DNA of 64,000 nt from a bacterium. GTDB lineage: Bacteria > Planctomycetota > UBA1135 > UBA2386. Positions within the stretch are counted from its first letter, which is position 1. Each line of letters starts with the position of its first letter. Location of the stretch: the NCBI GenBank assembly GCA_030432695.1, contig JAUILN010000007.1, positions 489,553 to 553,552 on the forward strand, in the 5' to 3' direction. Shown here in pieces: positions 49,685 through 58,031 of this stretch. The notes below the pieces were generated by a model. That model was not told where the DNA came from, made no database searches, and saw nothing but the letters and a program-made list of their open reading frames with translations. The position numbers and the translations under genes are program-made.

Positions 49685-50269
49685 GTGACGACGATGCCGA
49701 TCGAGGAGCGCGTCGCGGCAGACATGAAGGGCATCGTCTTCACGGAGTTCCTCGAGCTGATCGAGCAGCGGTTCGGCCTGGAGATCGCCGACCGGGTCCT
49801 GGAGTCGACACCGCTCGCGTCCGGCGGGGTCTACACCGCAGTGGGCAGCTACCCGCACCAGGAGCTGGTGGCGATGGTCTGCAGCCTCGCGGAGATCACC
49901 GGCGAAGCTCCGGCCGATCTTCTCCGCACGTTCGGACAGCACCTGTTCGGCCGCTTCGCAGCGCTCTACCCGGCGTTCTTCCACGGCGTCGACGACGGTC
50001 TCGAGTTCCTGTGCCGGGTCGAGGACCACATCCATGTCGAGGTGCGCAAGCTCTACCCCGACGCCGAGCTTCCGAGCTTCGAGTACCAGCACGAAGACGA
50101 CCGGACGACGATTCTCTACCGCTCCCGCCGGCACTTCGGAGACCTCGCCGAAGGCTTGATCCGGGCGTGCCTGGAGCACTTCTCGACGCCGTGCCACGTC
50201 GAGCGAACGGACCTCGACGACGAGGGTGCCGAGGTCCGTTTCGAGCTGACCCCGGCCGATCGGTCGTGA
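49685..50269 (+). CDS. H-NOX (heme NO-binding) domain protein
   Basis: Proximal His context DHIHVEVRKLYPDAELPSF and YxSxR motif (YRSRR). Confidence 0.9.
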   Translation: MTTMPIEERVAADMKGIVFTEFLELIEQRFGLEIADRVLESTPLASGGVYTAVGSYPHQELVAMVCSLAEITGEAPADLLRTFGQHLFGRFAALYPAFFHGVDDGLEFLCRVEDHIHVEVRKLYPDAELPSFEYQHEDDRTTILYRSRRHFGDLAEGLIRACLEHFSTPCHVERTDLDDEGAEVRFELTPADRS

Positions 50270-51657
50270 AGATGACCGCCGAAGGCGTCCACGAGCGTCG
50301 GGCAGCACGCGAACGCGCCGCACGCAAGCAGGCCGAAGCGCTGCTCGAGCAGAAGAGCCTCGAGCTCTACCTCGCCAACCAGGACCTGACCCGCGCTCGC
50401 GACGAACTCGAGCTGCGCGTTGCCGAACGCACGCGAGAGCTGCAGCAGGTCAACAGCGAGCTGCGGAGTGCCAAGGAAGCCGCGGAAGCCGCGAGTCAGG
50501 CGAAGACCACGTTCCTCGCCAACATGAGTCACGAGATCCGCACGCCGATGACCGCGATCCTCGGCTACGCCGACCTCGCTCTCGACCCCACCGAGACCAG
50601 CGAGCGCCGCTTCGAGGCCGCGGAGATCATCAAGCGCAACGGCGAGCACCTGCTCGAGATCCTCGACGACATCCTCGACCTGTCGAAGCTCGAGGCCGGC
50701 CGTGTCTCGATCGAACGGATCCCGGTCGATCCGGTCGAGATCCTCGAGGACGTCGTCGACCTGATGCGGGTCCGCGCGGCTGCCAAGGCCCTGAACCTGA
50801 CCATGGAGCCGCGCAGTCGGCTCCCGCGCGCGGTGCTGACCGACCCGACGCGCCTGCGTCAGATCCTGGTGAACATCGTCGGCAACGCGATCAAGTTCAC
50901 CGAGGTCGGATCGGTGACGCTCATCGGCGAGTTCTTGGCCCCGAGCGGTGCCGGCCGCCTTCGCATCCACGTGGTCGACACGGGGGTCGGGATCCCGTCC
51001 GAGAGATTGGAGAGCATCTTCGCGACGTTCGGCCAGGCCGACACCACGACGACGCGCTGCTACGGTGGAACCGGCCTCGGCCTCACGCTGTCGCGAAGAC
51101 TGGCCCGTCTGCTCGGCGGCGAGATCGAGGTGAGTTCCCAGGTAGGCCTCGGCAGTCGGTTCTCGGTCGAGATCGATGCTCCCATGGTCAGGGAACACGG
51201 CTTCCATCGGCCGCACCCGGCCGCCGAGACCGCGGCCCTTCCACCCCGACCCGCGCACGACCACGACCTCCGAGGTCTCAAGGTGCTGTTCGCCGAAGAC
51301 GGACCCGACAACCAGCGCCTCATCTCCCACCTTCTGCGCCGCCGAGGTGCAGTGGTCGAGATCGTCGACAACGGTCGCGACGCGGTGGCGCGCGTGCTGG
51401 ACGCCCCGCCGCCTGGCTACGACGTGCTGCTGCTGGACATGCAGATGCCGATCATGGATGGCTACCAAGCGGCAGCGACGCTCCGCGCGGGGGGTCACAC
51501 CGGCCCGATCCTGGCACTGACCGCCAACGTCCTGCCCGTGGATCGCACGCGCTGCCTCGCCGCCGGCTGTGACGACTACGCCTCGAAGCCGATCGACGTC
51601 GACGACCTGTGCAGCAAGCTGGCCCGGCTCACCGGACGGGCGAAGCCAGGAACGTGA
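50266..51657 (+). CDS. Hybrid sensor histidine kinase/response regulator
   Basis: FLANMSHEIRTPM H-box, N box VGNAIKFTEVG, G boxes DTGVGIPSE and GGTGLGL, REC VLLLDMQMPIMDGYQA; GTGA overlap with H-NOX. Confidence 0.92.
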   Translation: MKMTAEGVHERRAARERAARKQAEALLEQKSLELYLANQDLTRARDELELRVAERTRELQQVNSELRSAKEAAEAASQAKTTFLANMSHEIRTPMTAILGYADLALDPTETSERRFEAAEIIKRNGEHLLEILDDILDLSKLEAGRVSIERIPVDPVEILEDVVDLMRVRAAAKALNLTMEPRSRLPRAVLTDPTRLRQILVNIVGNAIKFTEVGSVTLIGEFLAPSGAGRLRIHVVDTGVGIPSERLESIFATFGQADTTTTRCYGGTGLGLTLSRRLARLLGGEIEVSSQVGLGSRFSVEIDAPMVREHGFHRPHPAAETAALPPRPAHDHDLRGLKVLFAEDGPDNQRLISHLLRRRGAVVEIVDNGRDAVARVLDAPPPGYDVLLLDMQMPIMDGYQAAATLRAGGHTGPILALTANVLPVDRTRCLAAGCDDYASKPIDVDDLCSKLARLTGRAKPGT

Positions 51658-51661
51658 TCGA

Positions 51662-52040
51662 TCACCGGAGGTGCCGGACGTCGGCGGCGAACTCACGACC
51701 GATCGAGGTATTGCGGCGGATCACCGACGCCAGGGTCTGCGCCTCGACCAGGACCTGGACGCTGCGAGGCAGGTGGTTCTGGTACCAGAACCGGACGCCA
51801 TCGCGGAGTGCCCGGACCTGGCGGATCAGCACCGAATGCACCAGCTCGCCGATCAGGGCTCCGGGCAGCGGATCCTCGGCGAGTCCACCGATCCACGCGA
51901 AAGGAAGTCGTGCACCGCGTCGACGACCATTCCGTCGATCTGCTGTGCCCGCTGCGCCGCCAAACCACGGAGCAGCGACTCGTTGCCGCGCAGTTCAGCG
52001 ACGCTGGTCCCGCGAACGCACCGGAGACTCGCTGCGCAGG
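51662..52040 (-). pseudogene. Decayed, truncated animal haem peroxidase (C-terminal remnant)
   Basis: Frame 1: VAELRGNESLLRGLAAQRAQQIDGMVVDAVHDFL; shifted frame: AWIGGLAEDPLPGALIGELVHSVLIRQVRALRDGVRFWYQNHLPRSVQVLVEAQTLASVIRRNTSIG; frame break near 51895-51905. Confidence 0.8.
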
Positions 52041-52056
52041 AGAGCGGGCCGGGACT

Positions 52057-53766
52057 TCAGCGATCCGCGGCGCGCAGGAAGGTGATCGGAATCCGGAGAC
52101 TCGCGGAGACAGGCTTGCCGTCGCGCAGCTGCCGGATGATCGGATCTTCCGACTCGGCGGGAATCTTCGACAGGCTCACCTTGCCCGCGCCGCCGAGCTT
52201 GCACGCATCGACGACCTGGACGAGCGTGCCGGCCGCGACCGCGGAGTCGGTGCGGATCAACACCTCGAAGTCGTCGCCTTCGGTCTCCCCGCGTAGCCGA
52301 CGCACCAGCGTCTCCACTGATTCGATCGGCACGACCCGGCCTGCGTAGACCACCTTGCCGGTGCGGGAGATGGCGAGGAGTGGCGCGGGACCTCGATCCC
52401 CGGTGGCGTCCCTCGACTCGGATGGAGCCGCATCCCGAAGCGCCGAGCGCCGCTGAACCGCCGCGGCTTCTCCGAAGCGACCCTGCGGCGACTTGCGGGT
52501 CGCAATGTCCAGCGCGCTCGCCCGCAGCAGATCGAGTCGACCGGTCCGGGCGCGATCGGTCGCGGGCGATTGCAGCAGCTCGAGCGTCTCCTCGTATCGA
52601 TCCGCCTTCAGCAGCTCGATCGCGGAACGCAGCGGCTGGCCCTCGGCGGACCGACGAGGGTCCGGCACCAGTGCGTCCAAGTCGACTTCGTCCAAGTCGA
52701 CCGGTGGGCTCTCCGGCGGCAGCTCGGGTGGCTGGAGCGGCCGCACCGGATCTTGGACCCTCGCGTCAGGCGCCGCGGATGCGATGCGAGCCGGGACGGG
52801 CGCGAGCGTCAGCAACGCGATAGTCCCCGACAGATAGGCAGCGCGTGTCCACGCAGAGAGTGGGACGAGGGAGCGTTCCGACATGATCCTCTGAATCCTC
52901 CAGGTCATCGCACCGGCTCCGCCCGCACCGGTGGCGAGTCGTGGCATTGCCGCACCCCGCCCACCGGCCAGCAGGGCGACCGTCTTGATCAGGGCCTCGG
53001 CGTAGGTCGCGGGGCCTTCGCTGCCGAGATGGCGCAGCACGCGCTGGTCGCAGCTCGCCTCCTCGGCGAAGCGCAGTTCGGTCCGGAACCACCAGACGAG
53101 CGGCAGCCACCACCAGACTGCGAGCGCCGCCGCCTCCAGCAACCGAATCCAGTGATCACGGCGGACGTAATGCGTGAGTTCGTGCAGGAGCACCGCTCGC
53201 AGCTCGGTCGGGGACAGCTCGTCGAGGAGACCCCGAGGCAGGACCAGCGAACCCGGGATGGGCCAGATCGCCGGAGAGACGGCTGCCTCGAGGACCCGCA
53301 CTCGCGGCGGGTCAGAGAGTCCGAGCTCCGCGGCCGCGGCGAGCACGGCAGCCGACAGTCCCTGATCCGCCGCGGCGGCAACGCGTAGCCGTCGATGAAA
53401 GGACCACGCCCCGAGCGCGGTGCCGAGCGCGACCACCAACGCGCCGAGCATCCACACTGCGACGAGGACCTCTGCGAAGCTGACGACGGTAGCATCGGCG
53501 GCGAGCGGATCGACGAGTCGATCCGGAGGTGCGAACTCGAAGCTCGGCATGCCTCGCTCCGAAGTCCGGAATGCCGGAGTCTCGTCGGCAACATGCGTCG
53601 GCAGCAACGGCACCTCGAACAGCGGCGGAACGAGGAGACCGAGGAACGCCACGCACCACAGCGAATGGCCGAGTTCGCTCCGACCCAACCTGCGGGTCGA
53701 GACCCAAGCCGCAGCTGCCACGCCGAACACCACGCCCGCGTGGACCAGGATCGACAGCGGAGTCAC
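52057..53766 (-). CDS. M56 (BlaR1-type) metallopeptidase fused to C-terminal ExbD/TolR-like domain
   Basis: GTG start at 53766; LLHELTHYVRRDHWIR; C-terminal LLAISRTGKVVYAGRVVPIESVETLVRRLRG...VLIRTDSAVAAGTLVQVVDACKLGGAGKVSLSKIP. Confidence 0.8.
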   Translation of the reverse strand: MTPLSILVHAGVVFGVAAAAWVSTRRLGRSELGHSLWCVAFLGLLVPPLFEVPLLPTHVADETPAFRTSERGMPSFEFAPPDRLVDPLAADATVVSFAEVLVAVWMLGALVVALGTALGAWSFHRRLRVAAAADQGLSAAVLAAAAELGLSDPPRVRVLEAAVSPAIWPIPGSLVLPRGLLDELSPTELRAVLLHELTHYVRRDHWIRLLEAAALAVWWWLPLVWWFRTELRFAEEASCDQRVLRHLGSEGPATYAEALIKTVALLAGGRGAAMPRLATGAGGAGAMTWRIQRIMSERSLVPLSAWTRAAYLSGTIALLTLAPVPARIASAAPDARVQDPVRPLQPPELPPESPPVDLDEVDLDALVPDPRRSAEGQPLRSAIELLKADRYEETLELLQSPATDRARTGRLDLLRASALDIATRKSPQGRFGEAAAVQRRSALRDAAPSESRDATGDRGPAPLLAISRTGKVVYAGRVVPIESVETLVRRLRGETEGDDFEVLIRTDSAVAAGTLVQVVDACKLGGAGKVSLSKIPAESEDPIIRQLRDGKPVSASLRIPITFLRAADR

Positions 53767-54161
53767 GACCGCTTCTCCCGTCGGGAGTCGAGCTTCTCCA
53801 CCAGCTCGCGCAGACGCAGCACGTCCTCTGCATCGAACTTGCCACCCGAGACGAGCTGGGTGAGCAGCGAGGTCATCGATCCGCCACACAGGGCATCGGC
53901 GACGTCGCGCAAGCGGCTGTCGATCAGCCTCTCCCGGCTCACCCGGGCCCGGAACACGTGGGGTACCGAACTGCGGGATCGCGCCACCAGCTTCTTGGCC
54001 TCCAGCCGCTCGAGGAGCTTCTGCACCGTCGCATACTCGCTGGTGCTGCCCGCCTCGTAGAGCCGGTCGGTGATCGCCCGGATGGTGGCCCGGTCTTGCT
54101 CCCAGAGGACCTCGAGGACGGCCAGCTCGGCTTCGGTGACGTGTGGACGGGACTTCGACAT
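53763..54161 (-). CDS. blaI: BlaI/MecI/CopY-family transcriptional repressor
   Basis: VTEAELAVLEVLWEQDRATIRAITDRLYEAGSTSEYATVQKLLERLEAKKLV winged-helix; 4-bp overlap with the M56 gene. Confidence 0.9.
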   Translation of the reverse strand: MSKSRPHVTEAELAVLEVLWEQDRATIRAITDRLYEAGSTSEYATVQKLLERLEAKKLVARSRSSVPHVFRARVSRERLIDSRLRDVADALCGGSMTSLLTQLVSGGKFDAEDVLRLRELVEKLDSRREKRS

Positions 54162-54167
54162 GGGATT

Positions 54168-54208
54168 ACTCAGTCAGGTCGTCTGAGTCTGAGACGTCCT
54201 GACTGAGT
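54168..54208. promoter_or_regulatory. 41-bp near-perfect palindrome, candidate BlaI operator
   Basis: ACTCAGTCAGGTCGTCTGAGTCTGAGACGTCCTGACTGAGT: 18 of 20 base pairs complementary; 6 nt upstream of the blaI ATG. Confidence 0.7.
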
Positions 54209-54233
54209 GCCACAACCCCCTGACCCCGATCGG

Positions 54234-56042
54234 TCACAAGCTGCGGATCGAGCCGGTGGCGGCATGCAGGAACTTCAGTCCGCCGCGCGAGACCACCCGG
54301 CCCTGGACCTCGACCGGCAGGGCGACGAGGTCCAGAACCGCATCGTTCAACGCCTCGCCCTCCGGGCCGACCAGCACGTAGTGTTCGGGTCCGTCGTCCG
54401 TGCGCACCAACAGGATCGGCGGCACGCCACCGCGGATGCAGTGGATCGCGCAGGCGCGATGCGGCTTGAGGACTCCGGGGTTCATGACGCCGAGATAGCA
54501 CTTGGAGTCGACGATCTCGCCGCGCAGCGTCGCTTCCCCAAGCTCCTCCTCGACAACGAGTGCCGCGTCGCGCGCGACCGCCCGGTCGGCGGTGGCGACG
54601 ACCGAGTCGGGAGCGACCTCGAGCATCGCCTGGCCCTGGCCGTCGTGGATCAGGGTGCCGCGCAGGGACACCTCGCGAAGGTTCAGCTCGCGCGCCGTGG
54701 TGGGATCGAAGCCGTACTTCCACTCGTTCACGAGCAGCACGACCCGCGCACCGGTCGTCGCCTCGGGTTTGGCCAGCAGCAGCATCGGCACTGGATCGCC
54801 GACCAGCACCCCGCGGTACTCCGACACGTTGCCGTAGTCGAACCACGCGCTGCGGATCGTCGACTGCATCGCCGCGAGTCCGGCACCGAGCCCGCCCACG
54901 CTCAGCGCGAGCACCAGCACGCCCCGCTTCACGAACGCCAGCTCTCCGGCGGGCCGCTCAGGGGCGGCGCCGACGAAGAACGGTCCGTCGTCGGCCGGCG
55001 CCGGCAGACCGGCTTCGATCCGCGCCGGCTCGACGTAGGTCCCGGGAGACTTGGGGGTCGGGTCGACGAACACCTTGCCTCCGACCACCCGCACCTCGAA
55101 GGTCGGCAGCTTCTCGGTGAACGGCGCCGGCGCCGCGCCGGTCGCGGGTTGGTACTGGTAGCCGTGCCACGGGCAGGTGATGCACCCGTCGATCACCTTG
55201 CCCTCGCCGAGCGGTCCGTTCTGGTGCTGGCAGACGTTCGAGACCGCGGACACCTTGCCGTCGTAGCGGAACACCGCGACGCGCTCGCCGCCGATGCACG
55301 CGATACGAGCGCGGTCCTCGGCGATCGCGTCGATGGGGCAGACCTCCACGAAGCGATCGGGCAGGGACTCCGACCGGCTCGCGTCGACGCGACGCTCCTG
55401 CGCCGCCGCTCGCAGGTGCAGGATCGCCAGGGTCGTGAACCCGGCGACGAACAGCAGCACGTATCCCGGATGCAGCTCGGCCTGCAGCACCCCGAACGCC
55501 ACGTGGATCAGCAGCGCGGCGTAGGCCACGTACACCCCCATGTGCAGCGCCTTCCACATCGGCGCGGTGAGGTTGCGGAGCCAGAAGTCATGGCTGGTCG
55601 CGGCCAGCGCGAACAGGATCAGCAGGGCCACGAAGCCGAAGGCCTGGAACGGGAAGCTGCCGAGCGTCGCACCCGCGTCGGTGGTGAACACCGAGACGAT
55701 CGGGTTGGCATCGCTGCCCACGTGGTAGGTGGCGATCGCCAGCACGGCGTGCACCAGACCGAGGAGGAACATCGTCACGCCGAGGTGGCGGCGGTTGTAG
55801 AGCAGCGGCAGGAAGCGCCGGTCGACACGCGCGAGCGGACCGATGCCGAGGATCACGTGCAGCAACACCAGCCCCCCGGCACCGGTCGCGCGCATCATCA
55901 GGATCTCGGGCGTGGCGGCGGGCTCCAGCGCGAGGCTCACGCCCAGGAAGACCACGATCCAGGCGACGACCAGGCCGAACAGCACCAGGTCGTGGCGCTT
56001 CTTGAAGCGGTTCCAGCTCACCGCGGCGTAGCCGACGCTCAT
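54234..56042 (-). CDS. Ferric-reductase-like TM domain fused to Rieske [2Fe-2S] domain and C-terminal Cys-containing domain
   Basis: Multi-TM N terminus; NVCQHQNGPLGEGKVIDGCITCPWHGYQY (CxH...CxxH); C-terminal DSKCYLGVMNPGVLKPHRACAIHCIRGG. Confidence 0.82.
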   Translation of the reverse strand: MSVGYAAVSWNRFKKRHDLVLFGLVVAWIVVFLGVSLALEPAATPEILMMRATGAGGLVLLHVILGIGPLARVDRRFLPLLYNRRHLGVTMFLLGLVHAVLAIATYHVGSDANPIVSVFTTDAGATLGSFPFQAFGFVALLILFALAATSHDFWLRNLTAPMWKALHMGVYVAYAALLIHVAFGVLQAELHPGYVLLFVAGFTTLAILHLRAAAQERRVDASRSESLPDRFVEVCPIDAIAEDRARIACIGGERVAVFRYDGKVSAVSNVCQHQNGPLGEGKVIDGCITCPWHGYQYQPATGAAPAPFTEKLPTFEVRVVGGKVFVDPTPKSPGTYVEPARIEAGLPAPADDGPFFVGAAPERPAGELAFVKRGVLVLALSVGGLGAGLAAMQSTIRSAWFDYGNVSEYRGVLVGDPVPMLLLAKPEATTGARVVLLVNEWKYGFDPTTARELNLREVSLRGTLIHDGQGQAMLEVAPDSVVATADRAVARDAALVVEEELGEATLRGEIVDSKCYLGVMNPGVLKPHRACAIHCIRGGVPPILLVRTDDGPEHYVLVGPEGEALNDAVLDLVALPVEVQGRVVSRGGLKFLHAATGSIRSL

Positions 56043-56179
56043 CGATTGCCCTCCACGGACGTCGTCGAGGGTGAGTTCGCCGGCGTGCGGAACCACAGTG
56101 CGTAGCCGCAGACCACCGGCAACAGGATCGCGAGGACGATCCAGACCGCACGGTGCACGTTTCGATGGGAGCGCAGCAT
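56039..56179 (-). CDS. 46-aa single-TM small protein
   Basis: Manual translation MLRSHRNVHRAVWIVLAILLPVVCGYALWFRTPANSPSTTSVEGNR; ATGA overlap with the Rieske fusion gene. Confidence 0.6.
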   Translation of the reverse strand: MLRSHRNVHRAVWIVLAILLPVVCGYALWFRTPANSPSTTSVEGNR

Positions 56180-56183
56180 GGGA

Positions 56184-56429
56184 TCACCTCGCGGCCCGGC
56201 GGTGGGCATTGGACTCGATCGGGTCCCGCTCGCTGCGGATCCAGCGCTTCAGCAAGAGCGGCCAGAACAGCGCCGCTCCGGGAATCAGTACTGCGCGAAA
56301 CCCGGCGCCTGCCCCGCGAGCGCCAGGGTCGATCCGGCCGGCACCGACGCATGCGAAAGGCACCGCGAACAGCAAGCCGAGGCCCAGATAAGCGCCGAGC
56401 ACGGCGAGAAGCCCTTCGATCGTCGTCAT
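56184..56429 (-). CDS. 81-aa membrane protein
   Basis: ATG at 56429; MTTIEGLLAVLGAYLGLGLLFAVPFACVGAGRIDPGARGAGAGFRAVLIPGAALFWPLLLKRWI; collinear with the Rieske operon. Confidence 0.6.
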   Translation of the reverse strand: MTTIEGLLAVLGAYLGLGLLFAVPFACVGAGRIDPGARGAGAGFRAVLIPGAALFWPLLLKRWIRSERDPIESNAHRRAAR

Positions 56430-56511
56430 GTGGAGGCTTGACGCCGCCGCGGCGTCGAGGGAGCAGAGGAGGGGAGCCCAGACACGATGGGACCTGTCAC
56501 GATGTAGCCGG

Positions 56512-57786
56512 TCACGAGTTCCGTAGCCGCGGACCACTACCCGGCCGACGGTGCCGCAGCGGCATCTCGGAGACCGCGCCGCGCGCGGAGTCCCCGGCGT
56601 GCCGACCGTACCATCTCGCCCACGGTGCCGCGGTGATCCCGTGGAGGAATACGCTCAGCAGCACCGTCGTCGCGACGACCGCCAGCACGTCGTTGACGAG
56701 CGGCATCTCGGAACTCTCGACCACCACCAGGGCGAACAGGATCGACGCGATGCCGCGCGGGCCGAACCAGGCGAGGAACGCCAACGTGGACCAGTCGAGT
56801 CGCTTGCCCCGCAGACTCAGCCAGACCGGCACGCCACGGATCACGGTCAGGCTCAGCAGGGAGTAGCCGAGGATGGCCGCATCGAAGCGCTCGATCGCCA
56901 CCGGCGCCAACAGGGCCCCGAAGGCCGCGAAGGTCAGCAGACTCAGCAGCTGGCCCTCGGACTCGCCGAACTCGACCAGCGTGTCGCAGAGATCGTTCGC
57001 GGTGTTGCCGAGCACCGTGCCCGCCACGAACGCGGCCAGGAAGCCGTTCCCACCCAGAAGCTCCGCGGTGGCGAACGCCAGCACCGCGAGTCCGAGGGTC
57101 GCGAGCGACGCGAAGTGCGCACAGGCCCGCCCAGCGCGGATCGCTCCCGAGAGCAGGTATCCACCCACTCCACCGACGACCGCACCCGCGAGGGGACCGA
57201 ACGTGACCTGCAGGGCCGCGAACCGGAGCCAGTAGCTCGCCGTACCGTCCCCATCGGCGTGGCTGGCATCCACCGCGTAGATGCACAGCAGGACCACCGG
57301 CAGCGCGATGCCGTCGTTGAGCCCGCTCTCGACGTTCAAGGTCTGACGGATCTTCACCGGCACGCTCGGGTCGCTGACCACTGCCTGACCGAGCGCCGCA
57401 TCGGTGGGCGCGAGGATCGCCGCGATCAGCGCGACGACCGGCCATCCGAGCTGCGGGAACATCAGACCGCCCAGCACCGCACCGAGCACGATCGTCAGCG
57501 GCAGACCGATCCCGAGCATCCGCACCGGAAGATCATGCTCCCGCCACAGCATCCGCAGGTCGATGCGACTGGCATCGGTGAACAACACGAGCACCAGCGT
57601 GATCTCGGCGAGCATGTGGACCCACTCGCGGTGCTCCTCCAGCTCGAAACCCATCGGCTGTCCGTAGGCGAGCAGCAGGCCGAGCGCGGTGAACCACATC
57701 GGCGCGGTGAGGACCGAGCCGGCGAGACGGTGGGACCAGAGCGCGAAGGCAAGCAGGCCGAGGGAGAGGCAGACCAGGACGAGCAT
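56512..57786 (-). CDS. Na+/H+ antiporter (CPA1/NhaP-type)
   Basis: About 12 hydrophobic segments; ALIAAILAPTDAALGQAVVSD, NVESGLNDGIALPVVL. Confidence 0.88.
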   Translation of the reverse strand: MLVLVCLSLGLLAFALWSHRLAGSVLTAPMWFTALGLLLAYGQPMGFELEEHREWVHMLAEITLVLVLFTDASRIDLRMLWREHDLPVRMLGIGLPLTIVLGAVLGGLMFPQLGWPVVALIAAILAPTDAALGQAVVSDPSVPVKIRQTLNVESGLNDGIALPVVLLCIYAVDASHADGDGTASYWLRFAALQVTFGPLAGAVVGGVGGYLLSGAIRAGRACAHFASLATLGLAVLAFATAELLGGNGFLAAFVAGTVLGNTANDLCDTLVEFGESEGQLLSLLTFAAFGALLAPVAIERFDAAILGYSLLSLTVIRGVPVWLSLRGKRLDWSTLAFLAWFGPRGIASILFALVVVESSEMPLVNDVLAVVATTVLLSVFLHGITAAPWARWYGRHAGDSARGAVSEMPLRHRRPGSGPRLRNS

Positions 57787-58031
57787 GGTGGCGGATCACG
57801 AGCCGCGTGCTGGTGCGCCACTCTACGGGGTTCGCGACCCCGACCGGTGGATCCTTCCCCGCTACGCCTCGTGGTGTGATTCATCCCGATGGGGCATGTG
57901 ATCCGCGAGAGACTGGCGTCGCCGGCAAGGCGGACCACCGCAGGCGTGTTGGCGGACACGCCGAGCATGGCCCAACGAAGCCGGCGGCGTCAGGATCTGC
58001 GGATACTGCCCCATATGGGTGAATCGGACCA

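Noticed and set aside
49621-50265. N-terminal 215 aa of the 678-aa ORF containing the histidine kinase
   Set aside because: Overlaps the H-NOX gene in another frame; the H-NOX frame has recognisable motifs, so the kinase most likely starts at GTG 50266 or ATG 50272.
51693-51968. 91-aa minus-strand ORF in the peroxidase remnant
   Set aside because: It is a third, uninformative frame across the pseudogene; the homology lies in the two other frames.
54168-54208. 41-bp palindrome as a rho-independent terminator
   Set aside because: No U-tract follows on either strand and the element abuts the blaI start, so an operator is more likely; a terminator role cannot be fully excluded.
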